Assembly (NCBI GenBank): GCA_046160675.1
Contig: JBJXHH010000043.1
Location: forward strand, 1-40,342
DNA: 40,342 nt
Direction: 5' to 3'
Origin: JACMJP01 sp046160675
GTDB lineage: Bacteria; Bacteroidota; Bacteroidia; Chitinophagales; BACL12
Shown here: positions 33,696 through 40,342 of the stretch, piece by piece
How the letters are laid out: every line of letters starts with the position of its first letter
Position numbering within the stretch: the stretch's first letter is position 1
Notes under the pieces: model-generated
Databases searched by the model: none
What the model was told of the DNA's origin: nothing
What the model saw: only the letters and a program-made list of their open reading frames with translations
Position numbers and translations under genes: made by a program

Positions 33696-34046
33696 TCAGG
33701 CTTTTTCCTTCTTGAGTTCAGCTAAAGCATCGTCAATATTTTTAGAAATAATAAAAAACGATGAGAGTTTTGTTGTAACAAGGAGGTTTTCAAGCATTGT
33801 ATTTAATGAACAAAGTACAACCTCTCCATCATGCTTGCGCACTTTTGTCAAAGTTTTCAGAAAAAAATTCAGCCCTGTGCTATTAATGTATTCCAATTTG
33901 GAAAGATCAAATATGAGGTGAATATGTTTTTCATCCAGGTATTCATCTATCATATCATTGAGTTCAATAGTTTGGAACTCTCCTATTAATCTGCCCTCAA
34001 GTTGTATTATGAGTGTCTTTTCCTTTTTGTCAAATGTAAATTTCAT
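33696..34046 (-). CDS. STAS-domain anti-sigma factor antagonist-like protein
   Basis: 116 residues; a single STAS domain with the SpoIIAA-type phosphorylation region FDLSKLEYINSTGLNFFLKTL (S56 corresponds to the phospho-acceptor serine). It follows the fur stop codon by 6 bp, so it is translated with fur and rel. No anti-sigma kinase (RsbW/SpoIIAB) or PP2C phosphatase gene is adjacent, so its partners must be elsewhere; alternatively it regulates without partner switching. Function as an anti-anti-sigma factor is inferred from family. Confidence 0.85.
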   Translation of the reverse strand: MKFTFDKKEKTLIIQLEGRLIGEFQTIELNDMIDEYLDEKHIHLIFDLSKLEYINSTGLNFFLKTLTKVRKHDGEVVLCSLNTMLENLLVTTKLSSFFIISKNIDDALAELKKEKA

Positions 34047-34052
34047 AATTTT

Positions 34053-34559
34053 CTACCCTGCTGCTTTTACATAACTTTTTTCTAAATCAATTTTTTCCCC
34101 TCCATCCATGTCTCTTTGTTTCTTACAAGTACCACAAATACCGTACAAGTTTAGTGAATGATGTAAAATAGAAAAATTTAGTAATTCACCCATCATTGTT
34201 TGTATCTGCTGAATGCGGGGATCACAGAATTCCACTACTTTTTTACAATCAACACAAATAATATGATCATGTTGCTTATAACCATACGATTTTTCATACT
34301 GCGCCAGATTTTTACCAAACTGGTGTTTTGTAATAAGGTCGCAGGAAAGTAAGAGTTCTAAAGTATTGTAAACAGTTGCCCGGCTTACTCTGTAATTTTT
34401 TTTGAGCATATGTTCATAGAGGCTTTCCGCATCAAAATGATCAGTTCTGCAATAGATTTCTTCCAATATGGCAAAACGTTCCGGTGTTTTCCGCAAACCC
34501 TTCTGCTCAAGGTGTACAGAAAGAATGTTCTTTACTTCATCAATCAACTTTTTGTTCAT
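34053..34559 (-). CDS. Fur-family transcriptional regulator
   Basis: 168 residues. The N-terminal winged helix (KGLRKTPERFAILEEI; YRVSRATVYNTLELL is the DNA-recognition helix) is followed by the HDHIICVDC metal-binding region. The structural zinc ligands C102-x2-C105 and C142-x2-C145 are both present. Family members sense iron, zinc, manganese or peroxide; the regulated metal cannot be fixed. The ATG at 34557-34559 directly abuts the rel stop codon (TAA-ATG), so expression is coupled. Confidence 0.92.
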   Translation of the reverse strand: MNKKLIDEVKNILSVHLEQKGLRKTPERFAILEEIYCRTDHFDAESLYEHMLKKNYRVSRATVYNTLELLLSCDLITKHQFGKNLAQYEKSYGYKQHDHIICVDCKKVVEFCDPRIQQIQTMMGELLNFSILHHSLNLYGICGTCKKQRDMDGGEKIDLEKSYVKAAG

Positions 34560-36764
34560 TTAGCTCTCAATTCTTGTTACAGAAATTATTTCTTTAAAAC
34601 TCTTCAGGCGCTCAAAGAGTTCGTCTAACTGTTCAGTATTGTTCACAAAAACCTTAATCTTTCCTTCAAAGATGCCATCCTTCGCATCCATGGTTAGGCT
34701 TTGCATATTCAATTTCATATCACCACTTATTACATTGGTAACCTTACTTACCAATCCAACATCATCCAAGCCCGTAACTTTAATCCCTGTTAAAAATGCA
34801 AGTTCTTTCTGTTTCGTCCACCTTGTTTTTACTATCCTGTAACCGTATTTACTCATCATTTCAGTTGCATTGGGGCAATTGGTCCTGTGGATCTTTATGC
34901 CATCATCGACAGTTATAAAGCCAAACACATCATCCCCCAACACCGGGTTACAACATTTTGCAAGGCTATACTTGATCTTATCACTACTTACATCAAAAAT
35001 GAGTAACTCCGCATTTGTACTTGCCAGTTGCTGCATTTTTTCTTCATACTGAATCTTATTATCGGGATTTTCAGGTGCAACAAGTTTCCCAGCCTTTATT
35101 ACAAAATCTTTTAACTCTTTCAGATCTATCTTCTTCATGGCGATCTGATAATACAATTCCATGGATGTAGGCTGGCGATAAAACTGCATCATTTCCTGTA
35201 AGGCTTTATCATCATGGGGAAACTTGAGTTGCTTCAGTTTTTTATCGAGAATTTCTTTACCCTGTTTTGCAATTTGTCGTTTCTCCTCTTTGAGAGCATG
35301 CTTCACTTTGGCTCGGGCTTTTGACGTTACCAGAAAACTCAACCAAGCATCATTAGGTTTTTGCTTTTTAGAGGAGATAATTTCTACCTGGTCGCCGTTA
35401 TTCAGTTTATGACTTAGTGGAACCAATTTATGATTCACCTTCGCCCCGATACAGTGATAGCCAACATCACTGTGTATCTCAAATGCAAAATCCAGGGCAG
35501 TTGCATCGCTGGGTAAAATCTTGAGATCACCTTTTGGGGTAAATAAATAAATTTCTTTGCTGAAAAGATTGGATTTGAAATCATCCAGGAATTCAAGTGC
35601 ATTATAATCGGGGTTTCGTAACAATTCTCTGATCTCCCTCAGCCAGGTATCCAAAGTTTTATCAGCGTTCCCTTCTTTATATTTCCAGTGAGCGGCAAAT
35701 CCTTTTTCTGCAATCTCATCCATGCGTCTTGAGCGGATCTGCACTTCAACCCACTTCCCTTTGTTACCCATCACTGTTGTATGTAAACTCTCATACCCAT
35801 TGGCCTTGGGTGTAGATATCCAATCCCTTAGGCGATCCGGGTTTGGGGTAAAGAATTCAGTTACAATAGAATACACTTTCCAGCAATCTGCTTTTTCTTT
35901 TTCAGCAGGTGAATCAATTATGATCCTGATGGCAAACAAATCATAAACTTCTTCAAAAGTTACATGCTTTGTTTTCATTTTATTATAAATTGAAAAAATA
36001 GATTTCGGCCGGCCATAGATATCTACTTTCAATTCATCTTTTTCAATTTTTTCTTTTATAGGTTTTATAAAGTCGTTAATGTATTTGTTGCGTTCCCGTT
36101 TTGTATCAGCAAGTTTTCGGGCAATGTCTTTATAAATATCAGTTTCTGTGTATTTAAGGCCGAGGTCCTCAAGTTCACTTTTGATAGCATAAAAACCAAG
36201 CCGGTGCGCAAGTGGTGCATAGAGATAAAGCGTTTCACTTGCAATTTTGAGTTGTTTTTTACGGGGCAAACTATCCATAGTTCGCATGTTGTGCAAACGG
36301 TCGGCAATTTTGATCAGAATCACTCTCACATCATCAGCTAGTGTGAGTAATAACTTTTTAAAATTTTCTGCCTGGATAGAACTTGTAAGGTCAAATACGC
36401 CAGATACTTTAGTTAACCCGTCCACTATTTTAGAAACTTTAATACCGAACTCTCTTTTGATATCATCCAAAGTAAGTTCTGTATCCTCCACCACATCATG
36501 CAAGATGGAACAGATGGCAGCTGTTGCTCCAAGCCCCATTTCATTTACAACTATCTGGGCTACCCGCAGTGGATGAATGATATAAGGTTCACCGCTTTTT
36601 CGGCGCATGTCTTTGTGTGCATCCATTGCCATTTCAAAAGCAAGCCGGATTTGTTTGCGTTCACTGTTGGTCATTGTGCTTTTCAGTGGGCGCAGCAGGT
36701 TACGATACTCTTTGAGTATGAGTTTGCGTTCTTTTTCTATATCTGGCGGCTGAATGGTTACCAT
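34560..36764 (-). CDS. Bifunctional (p)ppGpp synthetase/hydrolase (Rel/SpoT)
   Basis: 734 residues. HD hydrolase domain: HPLRVAQIVVNEMG with H64 and HDVVEDT with HD at 89-90, catalytic residues intact. Synthetase domain: DIYGRPKSIFSIYNKM and PDRLRDWISTPKANGYESLHT, with the basic RxxD form seen in Rel/SpoT-type bifunctional enzymes rather than the acidic RelA form. The TGS domain (about 395-455: IYLFTPKGDLKILPSDATALDFAFEIHSDVG) and ACT domain (about 655-734) are complete. It makes and degrades the alarmone from ATP and GTP/GDP. Second gene of the operon thioesterase - rel - fur - STAS. Confidence 0.95.
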   Translation of the reverse strand: MVTIQPPDIEKERKLILKEYRNLLRPLKSTMTNSERKQIRLAFEMAMDAHKDMRRKSGEPYIIHPLRVAQIVVNEMGLGATAAICSILHDVVEDTELTLDDIKREFGIKVSKIVDGLTKVSGVFDLTSSIQAENFKKLLLTLADDVRVILIKIADRLHNMRTMDSLPRKKQLKIASETLYLYAPLAHRLGFYAIKSELEDLGLKYTETDIYKDIARKLADTKRERNKYINDFIKPIKEKIEKDELKVDIYGRPKSIFSIYNKMKTKHVTFEEVYDLFAIRIIIDSPAEKEKADCWKVYSIVTEFFTPNPDRLRDWISTPKANGYESLHTTVMGNKGKWVEVQIRSRRMDEIAEKGFAAHWKYKEGNADKTLDTWLREIRELLRNPDYNALEFLDDFKSNLFSKEIYLFTPKGDLKILPSDATALDFAFEIHSDVGYHCIGAKVNHKLVPLSHKLNNGDQVEIISSKKQKPNDAWLSFLVTSKARAKVKHALKEEKRQIAKQGKEILDKKLKQLKFPHDDKALQEMMQFYRQPTSMELYYQIAMKKIDLKELKDFVIKAGKLVAPENPDNKIQYEEKMQQLASTNAELLIFDVSSDKIKYSLAKCCNPVLGDDVFGFITVDDGIKIHRTNCPNATEMMSKYGYRIVKTRWTKQKELAFLTGIKVTGLDDVGLVSKVTNVISGDMKLNMQSLTMDAKDGIFEGKIKVFVNNTEQLDELFERLKSFKEIISVTRIES

Positions 36765-36776
36765 TTTACATATAGC

Positions 36777-37289
36777 TTATCCTAAAAATATTTCTTTTAA
36801 TTCCTTAGCTTCCTCAGGCTTCATTCTTCCCGCAAGAATTAACCGCAACTCTCTTCTGCGTAATGCCCTTTCAAAACGGTGCTTTTCATCAGCAGTTTCA
36901 GGAATGACCTCGCAACATTCCACAGGCCTTCCATCATCATCTAATGCTACGAATGTGTAATATGCTTCGTTACATTTCACTTTTTCCCGCTGGCGGTAAT
37001 TTTCTTTATACACTTCAATAAAAATTTCCATACTGGTGTTAAAAACCCTTGTTACCTGTGCATTGATAGTAACTACATCGCCTATCTTAATGGGACGGGC
37101 AAAAGATACATTGTCAACCGCAGCAGTTACTACAAGTCGATTTGCATGCTTCCCCCCACAGATACCACTGGCAATATCCATCCATTTGAGCAAGTTACCA
37201 CCCATCAGGTTACTCATCGAGTTTGTGTCGTTAGGCATAACTATTTCAGTGAATGTTGTATATGATTCTGAAACTTTTTTCCCTTCCAT
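36777..37289 (-). CDS. Acyl-CoA thioesterase (hotdog fold)
   Basis: The start is at the ATG at 37289 (MEGKKVSESYTTFTEIVMPNDTN), 170 residues, since the frame upstream reads into unrelated sequence. Hotdog signature: PNDTNSMSNLMGGNLLKWMDIASGICGGKHAN, with the conserved asparagine-rich start and Asp in the helix (YciA/BFIT-type), then VTAAVDNVSFARPIKIGDVVTINAQV. The C-terminal part (RALRRRELRLILAGRMKPEEAKELKEIFLG) is a charged helical tail. Likely hydrolyses acyl-CoA in the cytoplasm. First gene of the operon, 12 bp before rel. The candidate -7 element TATCTTTA lies 17 bp upstream of the start. Confidence 0.85.
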   Translation of the reverse strand: MEGKKVSESYTTFTEIVMPNDTNSMSNLMGGNLLKWMDIASGICGGKHANRLVVTAAVDNVSFARPIKIGDVVTINAQVTRVFNTSMEIFIEVYKENYRQREKVKCNEAYYTFVALDDDGRPVECCEVIPETADEKHRFERALRRRELRLILAGRMKPEEAKELKEIFLG

Positions 37290-37343
37290 TCGCTTATTTT
37301 GATTTGTAAAGATAATTTTAAGGCGTTTAATGTTATACACAGG

Positions 37344-38204
37344 ATGCAACGCAGAACGTTTATCAAAAATTCATCACTATTCTTTGCAACAATGAATATT
37401 CAACAATTCAGTGATAAGTTCAGGAAATACAGCGACGGTATTATGCCGGTTTTGTTTGTTGGGCATGGAAACCCTATGAACGCCATTGAAGATAATGAGT
37501 TCAGCCGTGGCTGGGGACTGATGGGTAAACAACTGCCTTTGCCGAAGGCTATATTGTGTGTTAGCGCCCATTGGGAAACAAAAGGCACAAAAGTTACAGC
37601 GATGGAAAAGCCCGAGACGATTCATGATTTCGGTGGTTTTCCGCAGGCCCTTTTTGATGTTCAATACAATGCCCCGGGTTCACCGGAGTTTGCAACTGAA
37701 ACACAAAAACTCATCACCCACAAGAATATTGAGCTGGATTATGAGTGGGGGTTGGATCATGGTTGTTGGAGTGTGTTGAACAAAATGTTCCCTGAGGCCA
37801 CAATCCCGGTTTACCAGTTGAGTTTAGATTATACAGCAACTCCACAGCAACATTATGATCTTGCAAAACAACTTTCTGCCTTACGAAAGAAAGGTGTTCT
37901 CATTATTGGCAGCGGAAACATGGTCCATAACCTCCGGCTTTTTCAAATGACAGACAAAGCTTTTGACTGGGCGCTTGAATTTGATGCTACATTAAAAGAA
38001 CTGATTGAAAAAGGTGATCACCAATCAATTATCAATTATGAAAAACTTGGAAAAGCTGCCCAACTTTCAATCCCAACAAACGAACATTTTGTACCTCTTT
38101 TATATTCGCTCGCATTGCAGGATAAAAAAGATATCCTGAGTTTCTTTAATGATAAGACAACTGCGGGAAGTATCAGCATGAGGAGTTTAGTTTTTACTCA
38201 GTAA
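37344..38204 (+). CDS. DODA-type extradiol aromatic ring-opening dioxygenase (YgiD-like)
   Basis: 286 residues from the ATG at 37344; the 15 upstream codons look non-coding. The protein begins MQRRTFIKNSS, a twin-arginine-like stretch, but lacks the long hydrophobic core and cleavage site expected of a real Tat signal. The catalytic core has LFVGHGNPMNAIED with H41, SAHWE with H76, YEWGLDHGCWSVL with H139, and GSGNMVHNLRLF with a further His; these match the metal ligands and catalytic His of the YgiD/LigB-like DODA family, usually zinc or iron. Substrates proposed for relatives include catechols such as DOPA. An alternative start at 37392 (MNIQQFSDKF) would remove the RR stretch. Confidence 0.85.
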   Translation: MQRRTFIKNSSLFFATMNIQQFSDKFRKYSDGIMPVLFVGHGNPMNAIEDNEFSRGWGLMGKQLPLPKAILCVSAHWETKGTKVTAMEKPETIHDFGGFPQALFDVQYNAPGSPEFATETQKLITHKNIELDYEWGLDHGCWSVLNKMFPEATIPVYQLSLDYTATPQQHYDLAKQLSALRKKGVLIIGSGNMVHNLRLFQMTDKAFDWALEFDATLKELIEKGDHQSIINYEKLGKAAQLSIPTNEHFVPLLYSLALQDKKDILSFFNDKTTAGSISMRSLVFTQ

Positions 38205-38407
38205 CCTCAAAAACCCCACTGCCGACAATCCTTTTGAATCATTTTCTTTACCCTAGTTTTACGTTTACAAAAACATACACCGGCTGTTGTTTGATTTTTA
38301 AATCTAAGAAAATGTTAAAAGAGTATAAAGAAAATCAATCATTAAATTGATTAATCTCATTTTTATATCTAAGCAAAATCAGTTATTTTGCAAAACAATA
38401 ATAATTT

Positions 38408-39250
38408 ATGAAAAAAATACTTATCCCTACTGATTTTTCAGGAAATTCAAAAAGCGGTATTCACTACGCAATGAAATGGTCTTCTGTCCATAAAATTGAA
38501 TTAGTTTTTATACATGTGATCCATCTTTCAAGGCCTGTCCGGTGGTCAGATTCCCGTTTTAAGGCCTATGCTGATGATGAAACGGCCAAATACTTATCTA
38601 GACTTGAAAAGTTTATAACCGCCGAGTTTAAAAACATGAAAATAAAGCCTGGAAAACATTCTTTTGTAATTCAACAGGGTATCAATGCTACCAAAAGCAT
38701 ACTGGATTACTGCAGAAACAATAATGATATTGATTGTATTTGTATCAGTACTAAAGGTGCATCCAAGTATGATAAATATCTTGGTACGAACACCGGTAAC
38801 CTGATAACAAAATCTAAAATACCTGTATTGGCAATACCCAAAAACTACAAAGCTGGTTCTATTACAAAAATCCTGTATGCATCAGATTTTAAGAATTATA
38901 CAAAGGAATTGGATAAAGTGCTTGCTTTTGCTTTACCATTTAAAGCACCTGTTGATGTGTTGCATTTCAGCGTACCTGATGAGTTACTTTTAGATGAAAA
39001 AACAATTGAAACAGTTAGTAAGAAGAAATACAAACACGGGGTTACGGTTCATGTCGAAAAAAATCCAGCTATTCATTCATTATTAAAGAATTTGCTTAAG
39101 CAAATAAAAAAGAGAAACCCTTCTATAGTGATTATGTTTACAAATCAGGAAAGAACTTTCTTTCAAAAACTTATTCATAGCAGTAAAACAGAGGCCTTGT
39201 CGTTTCAATTAAAAACACCTTTAATGGTTTTTAATAAAACTTCTGTTTAG
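38408..39250 (+). CDS. Universal stress protein
   Basis: 280 residues. The N-terminal Usp domain (MKKILIPTDFSGNSKSGIHYAMKWS ... CICISTKGASKYDKYLGTNTGNLITKSKIPVLAIPKNY) has the nucleotide-loop form G-T-N-T-G-N-L. The second half (about 148-280) is a degenerate Usp-like domain without the glycine loop. It resembles the tandem architecture of the protein at 15297-16133 but differs in which domain is conserved. Likely cytosolic. The ATG is preceded by an AT-rich 203-bp gap containing a small GCAAAAT/ATTTTGC inverted repeat (38373-38379 and 38385-38391). Confidence 0.82.
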   Translation: MKKILIPTDFSGNSKSGIHYAMKWSSVHKIELVFIHVIHLSRPVRWSDSRFKAYADDETAKYLSRLEKFITAEFKNMKIKPGKHSFVIQQGINATKSILDYCRNNNDIDCICISTKGASKYDKYLGTNTGNLITKSKIPVLAIPKNYKAGSITKILYASDFKNYTKELDKVLAFALPFKAPVDVLHFSVPDELLLDEKTIETVSKKKYKHGVTVHVEKNPAIHSLLKNLLKQIKKRNPSIVIMFTNQERTFFQKLIHSSKTEALSFQLKTPLMVFNKTSV

Positions 39251-39343
39251 CTCTTCTTATTTCAATAAAAACCTTCTGCAGTTCACTTCTTGTGATAATG
39301 CATTGATTTAGGCTTCTACTCATTTGCAAATCAAAAACATCAT

Positions 39344-39374
39344 AAAAAAATTGGCGGATAAAATTATCCGCCAA
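39344..39374 (-). terminator. Rho-independent terminator of the T9SS protein gene
   Basis: Stem TTGGCGGATA (39351-39360) / TATCCGCCAA (39365-39374), loop AAAT, with seven T on the minus strand directly after (plus-strand A run 39344-39350). It begins 15 nt past the stop codon at 39389. Confidence 0.85.
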
Positions 39375-39388
39375 TAATATTATTGTTT

Positions 39389-40342
39389 TTACATCTTCAC
39401 AAACTTACCAAACGAAACATTGCTACCGCTTTGTATTTCTGCAATATAAATACCGGCTTCAAGCATAGATATGTCCATCAGTAAGTCATTTATGCCGCCT
39501 TTCATTTCATAATTCATTTCATAAACAACGGCTCCTGAAATACCAAGAAAACGAACCCTTGCGGCTGCATTGTTTTGAGAAACATAATTCATTGTGATGT
39601 TATTATTTGCAGGATTCGGATACAAACTCATATCACTAGTTGCAAATAGGTCTTCACCTTCCTTGCATGTTATTACCTGCGCATACACAGTATTTGATAA
39701 TTGAGAACAGCCAGCAGCATTTGTAACTAATAAAGCATAATTTCCAGTAGAACATGCGCTATAAGATGCTCCTGTGTTTGTTCCGGGGGCATCCGCACCG
39801 TTCAAAAGCCACCTGTAAGAACTTCCTGATACTGCTGTTGTACTCAGAGATACACAACTTCCAACACAAACAGTAAGCGGGCCTGAAACAGTTATACTTG
39901 CTGTAGGGTTTGCTGCCACCGAAACTTTTACCTGGTCAGTAGCTGAGCAGGAGGTTCCGTCAGAAAACGTTGCAATTGCTGTGTATGTTCTTGTTTTTGT
40001 TGAAGTACAAATTGGGTTTGCAATTGTTGTTGAGCTTAATCCTGTTGGTGGTGACCAGCTGATAGTATAATCTCCGCCATCAGGGGTTGTTATATCTGCA
40101 TGTAATTCAACAGACGATCCGTTGCACATACTTATATCTGCGCCGGCATATATCGAAATTTCAGGTGAACATCCGATGAAACTGATATCATCAAGCATAA
40201 TGTCATTTCCGTTTGCACCTGTTTTTGTATTTACAATTTCTATTGTTGCTGTCTTTACAGGATTTTCACCGCTTATCCAAACTCCGGTAAGTTGTATCCA
40301 GTTGTCGGGCATTTCAGTTACAGTTAGTGCTGTTGTAATAGC
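39389..40342 (-). CDS. Secreted Ig-like/T9SS protein (5' end outside window)
   Basis: The frame is open at the right edge (codons continue in frame upstream of the first ATG at 40312), so the true start lies beyond the window. 317 residues are seen. They contain a carbohydrate-binding or MAM-like beta segment (NWIQLTGVWISGENPVKTATIEIVNTK, DDISFIG), two Ig/PKD-like domains (about 60-120 and 135-210, with SYSACSTGNYALLVTNAAGCS) and a T9SS sorting domain (SLYPNPANNNITMNY ... FGKFVKM). The last Ig-like domain and tail resemble the MopE-type protein at 25170-27041. Enzymatic function, if any, lies upstream. Confidence 0.85.
   Translation of the reverse strand, partial: AITTALTVTEMPDNWIQLTGVWISGENPVKTATIEIVNTKTGANGNDIMLDDISFIGCSPEISIYAGADISMCNGSSVELHADITTPDGGDYTISWSPPTGLSSTTIANPICTSTKTRTYTAIATFSDGTSCSATDQVKVSVAANPTASITVSGPLTVCVGSCVSLSTTAVSGSSYRWLLNGADAPGTNTGASYSACSTGNYALLVTNAAGCSQLSNTVYAQVITCKEGEDLFATSDMSLYPNPANNNITMNYVSQNNAAARVRFLGISGAVVYEMNYEMKGGINDLLMDISMLEAGIYIAEIQSGSNVSFGKFVKM

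Noticed and set aside
1..40342. CRISPR, tRNA, rRNA, insertion sequence or phage signatures
   Set aside because: No direct-repeat arrays, tRNA-like arms, transposase or integrase frames were visible on reading both strands; a dedicated scan was not possible.

Overview
The window looks like chromosomal DNA of a free-living, AT-rich member of the Bacteroidota, probably in the Chitinophagales/Saprospirales/Cytophagales area. The evidence is the number of secreted proteins with a type IX secretion (T9SS) C-terminal sorting domain (nine complete C-termini, typically Y/V-PNP followed by a beta-rich tail ending in a basic/hydrophobic stretch), the aminofutalosine menaquinone genes, the absence of Shine-Dalgarno sequences, promoter elements of the Bacteroidota form (TTG then TAnnTTTG), and family-typical housekeeping proteins. 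I see no rRNA, tRNA, CRISPR array, insertion sequence, phage or plasmid genes. Coding density is high and most genes are on the minus strand.

Layout. 1-8.3 kb: a partial Asp-box (BNR) repeat protein, an acyltransferase, a bile-acid:sodium-symporter-family carrier, a MopE-repeat secreted protein, an LVIVD beta-propeller and a GT4 glycosyltransferase. 8.3-13.4 kb: a T9SS-exported lysyl oxidase homologue with copper and LTQ cofactor residues in place, an ArsC/Spx-like reductase, a soluble histidine kinase and a close homologue of iodotyrosine deiodinase. 13.4-17.1 kb: a gluzincin metalloprotease, a tandem universal stress protein and a nucleoside phosphorylase. 17.0-19.6 kb: the operon mqnE - histidine phosphatase - mqnA of the futalosine menaquinone route. 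19.7-22.4 kb: two tandem paralogous M43 metalloproteases. 22.4-25.2 kb: mtnA (methionine salvage), a secreted protein with 19-residue Trp-rich repeats whose start codon lies 2 bp from that of divergent mtnA, and an OmpH/Skp chaperone with a clear promoter and terminator. 25.2-29.9 kb: a second MopE-repeat protein, a 382-bp intergenic region with possible structured RNA, a membrane-anchored Bacteroidota hypothetical, aspartate kinase and a small T9SS protein. 30-32.6 kb: purA-pabB. 32.7-37.3 kb: a sulfotransferase-like gene and the operon thioesterase - rel - fur - STAS. 37.3-40.3 kb: a DODA-type dioxygenase, a second universal stress protein and a T9SS protein cut by the window edge.

How the genes fit together. 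The envelope/secretion theme dominates: T9SS cargo (metalloproteases, a cross-linking-type oxidase, metal-binding repeat proteins, adhesive beta-propellers) plus a periplasmic chaperone. Interspersed are central metabolism (purine, folate, aspartate family, menaquinone, methionine salvage) and stress regulation ((p)ppGpp, Fur, STAS, Usp). No single new multi-gene system is evident. The best leads are the lysyl oxidase, the deiodinase homologue, the Trp-repeat protein with its back-to-back start codons, the phosphatase embedded in the menaquinone operon, and the candidate RNA at 27.1-27.3 kb.
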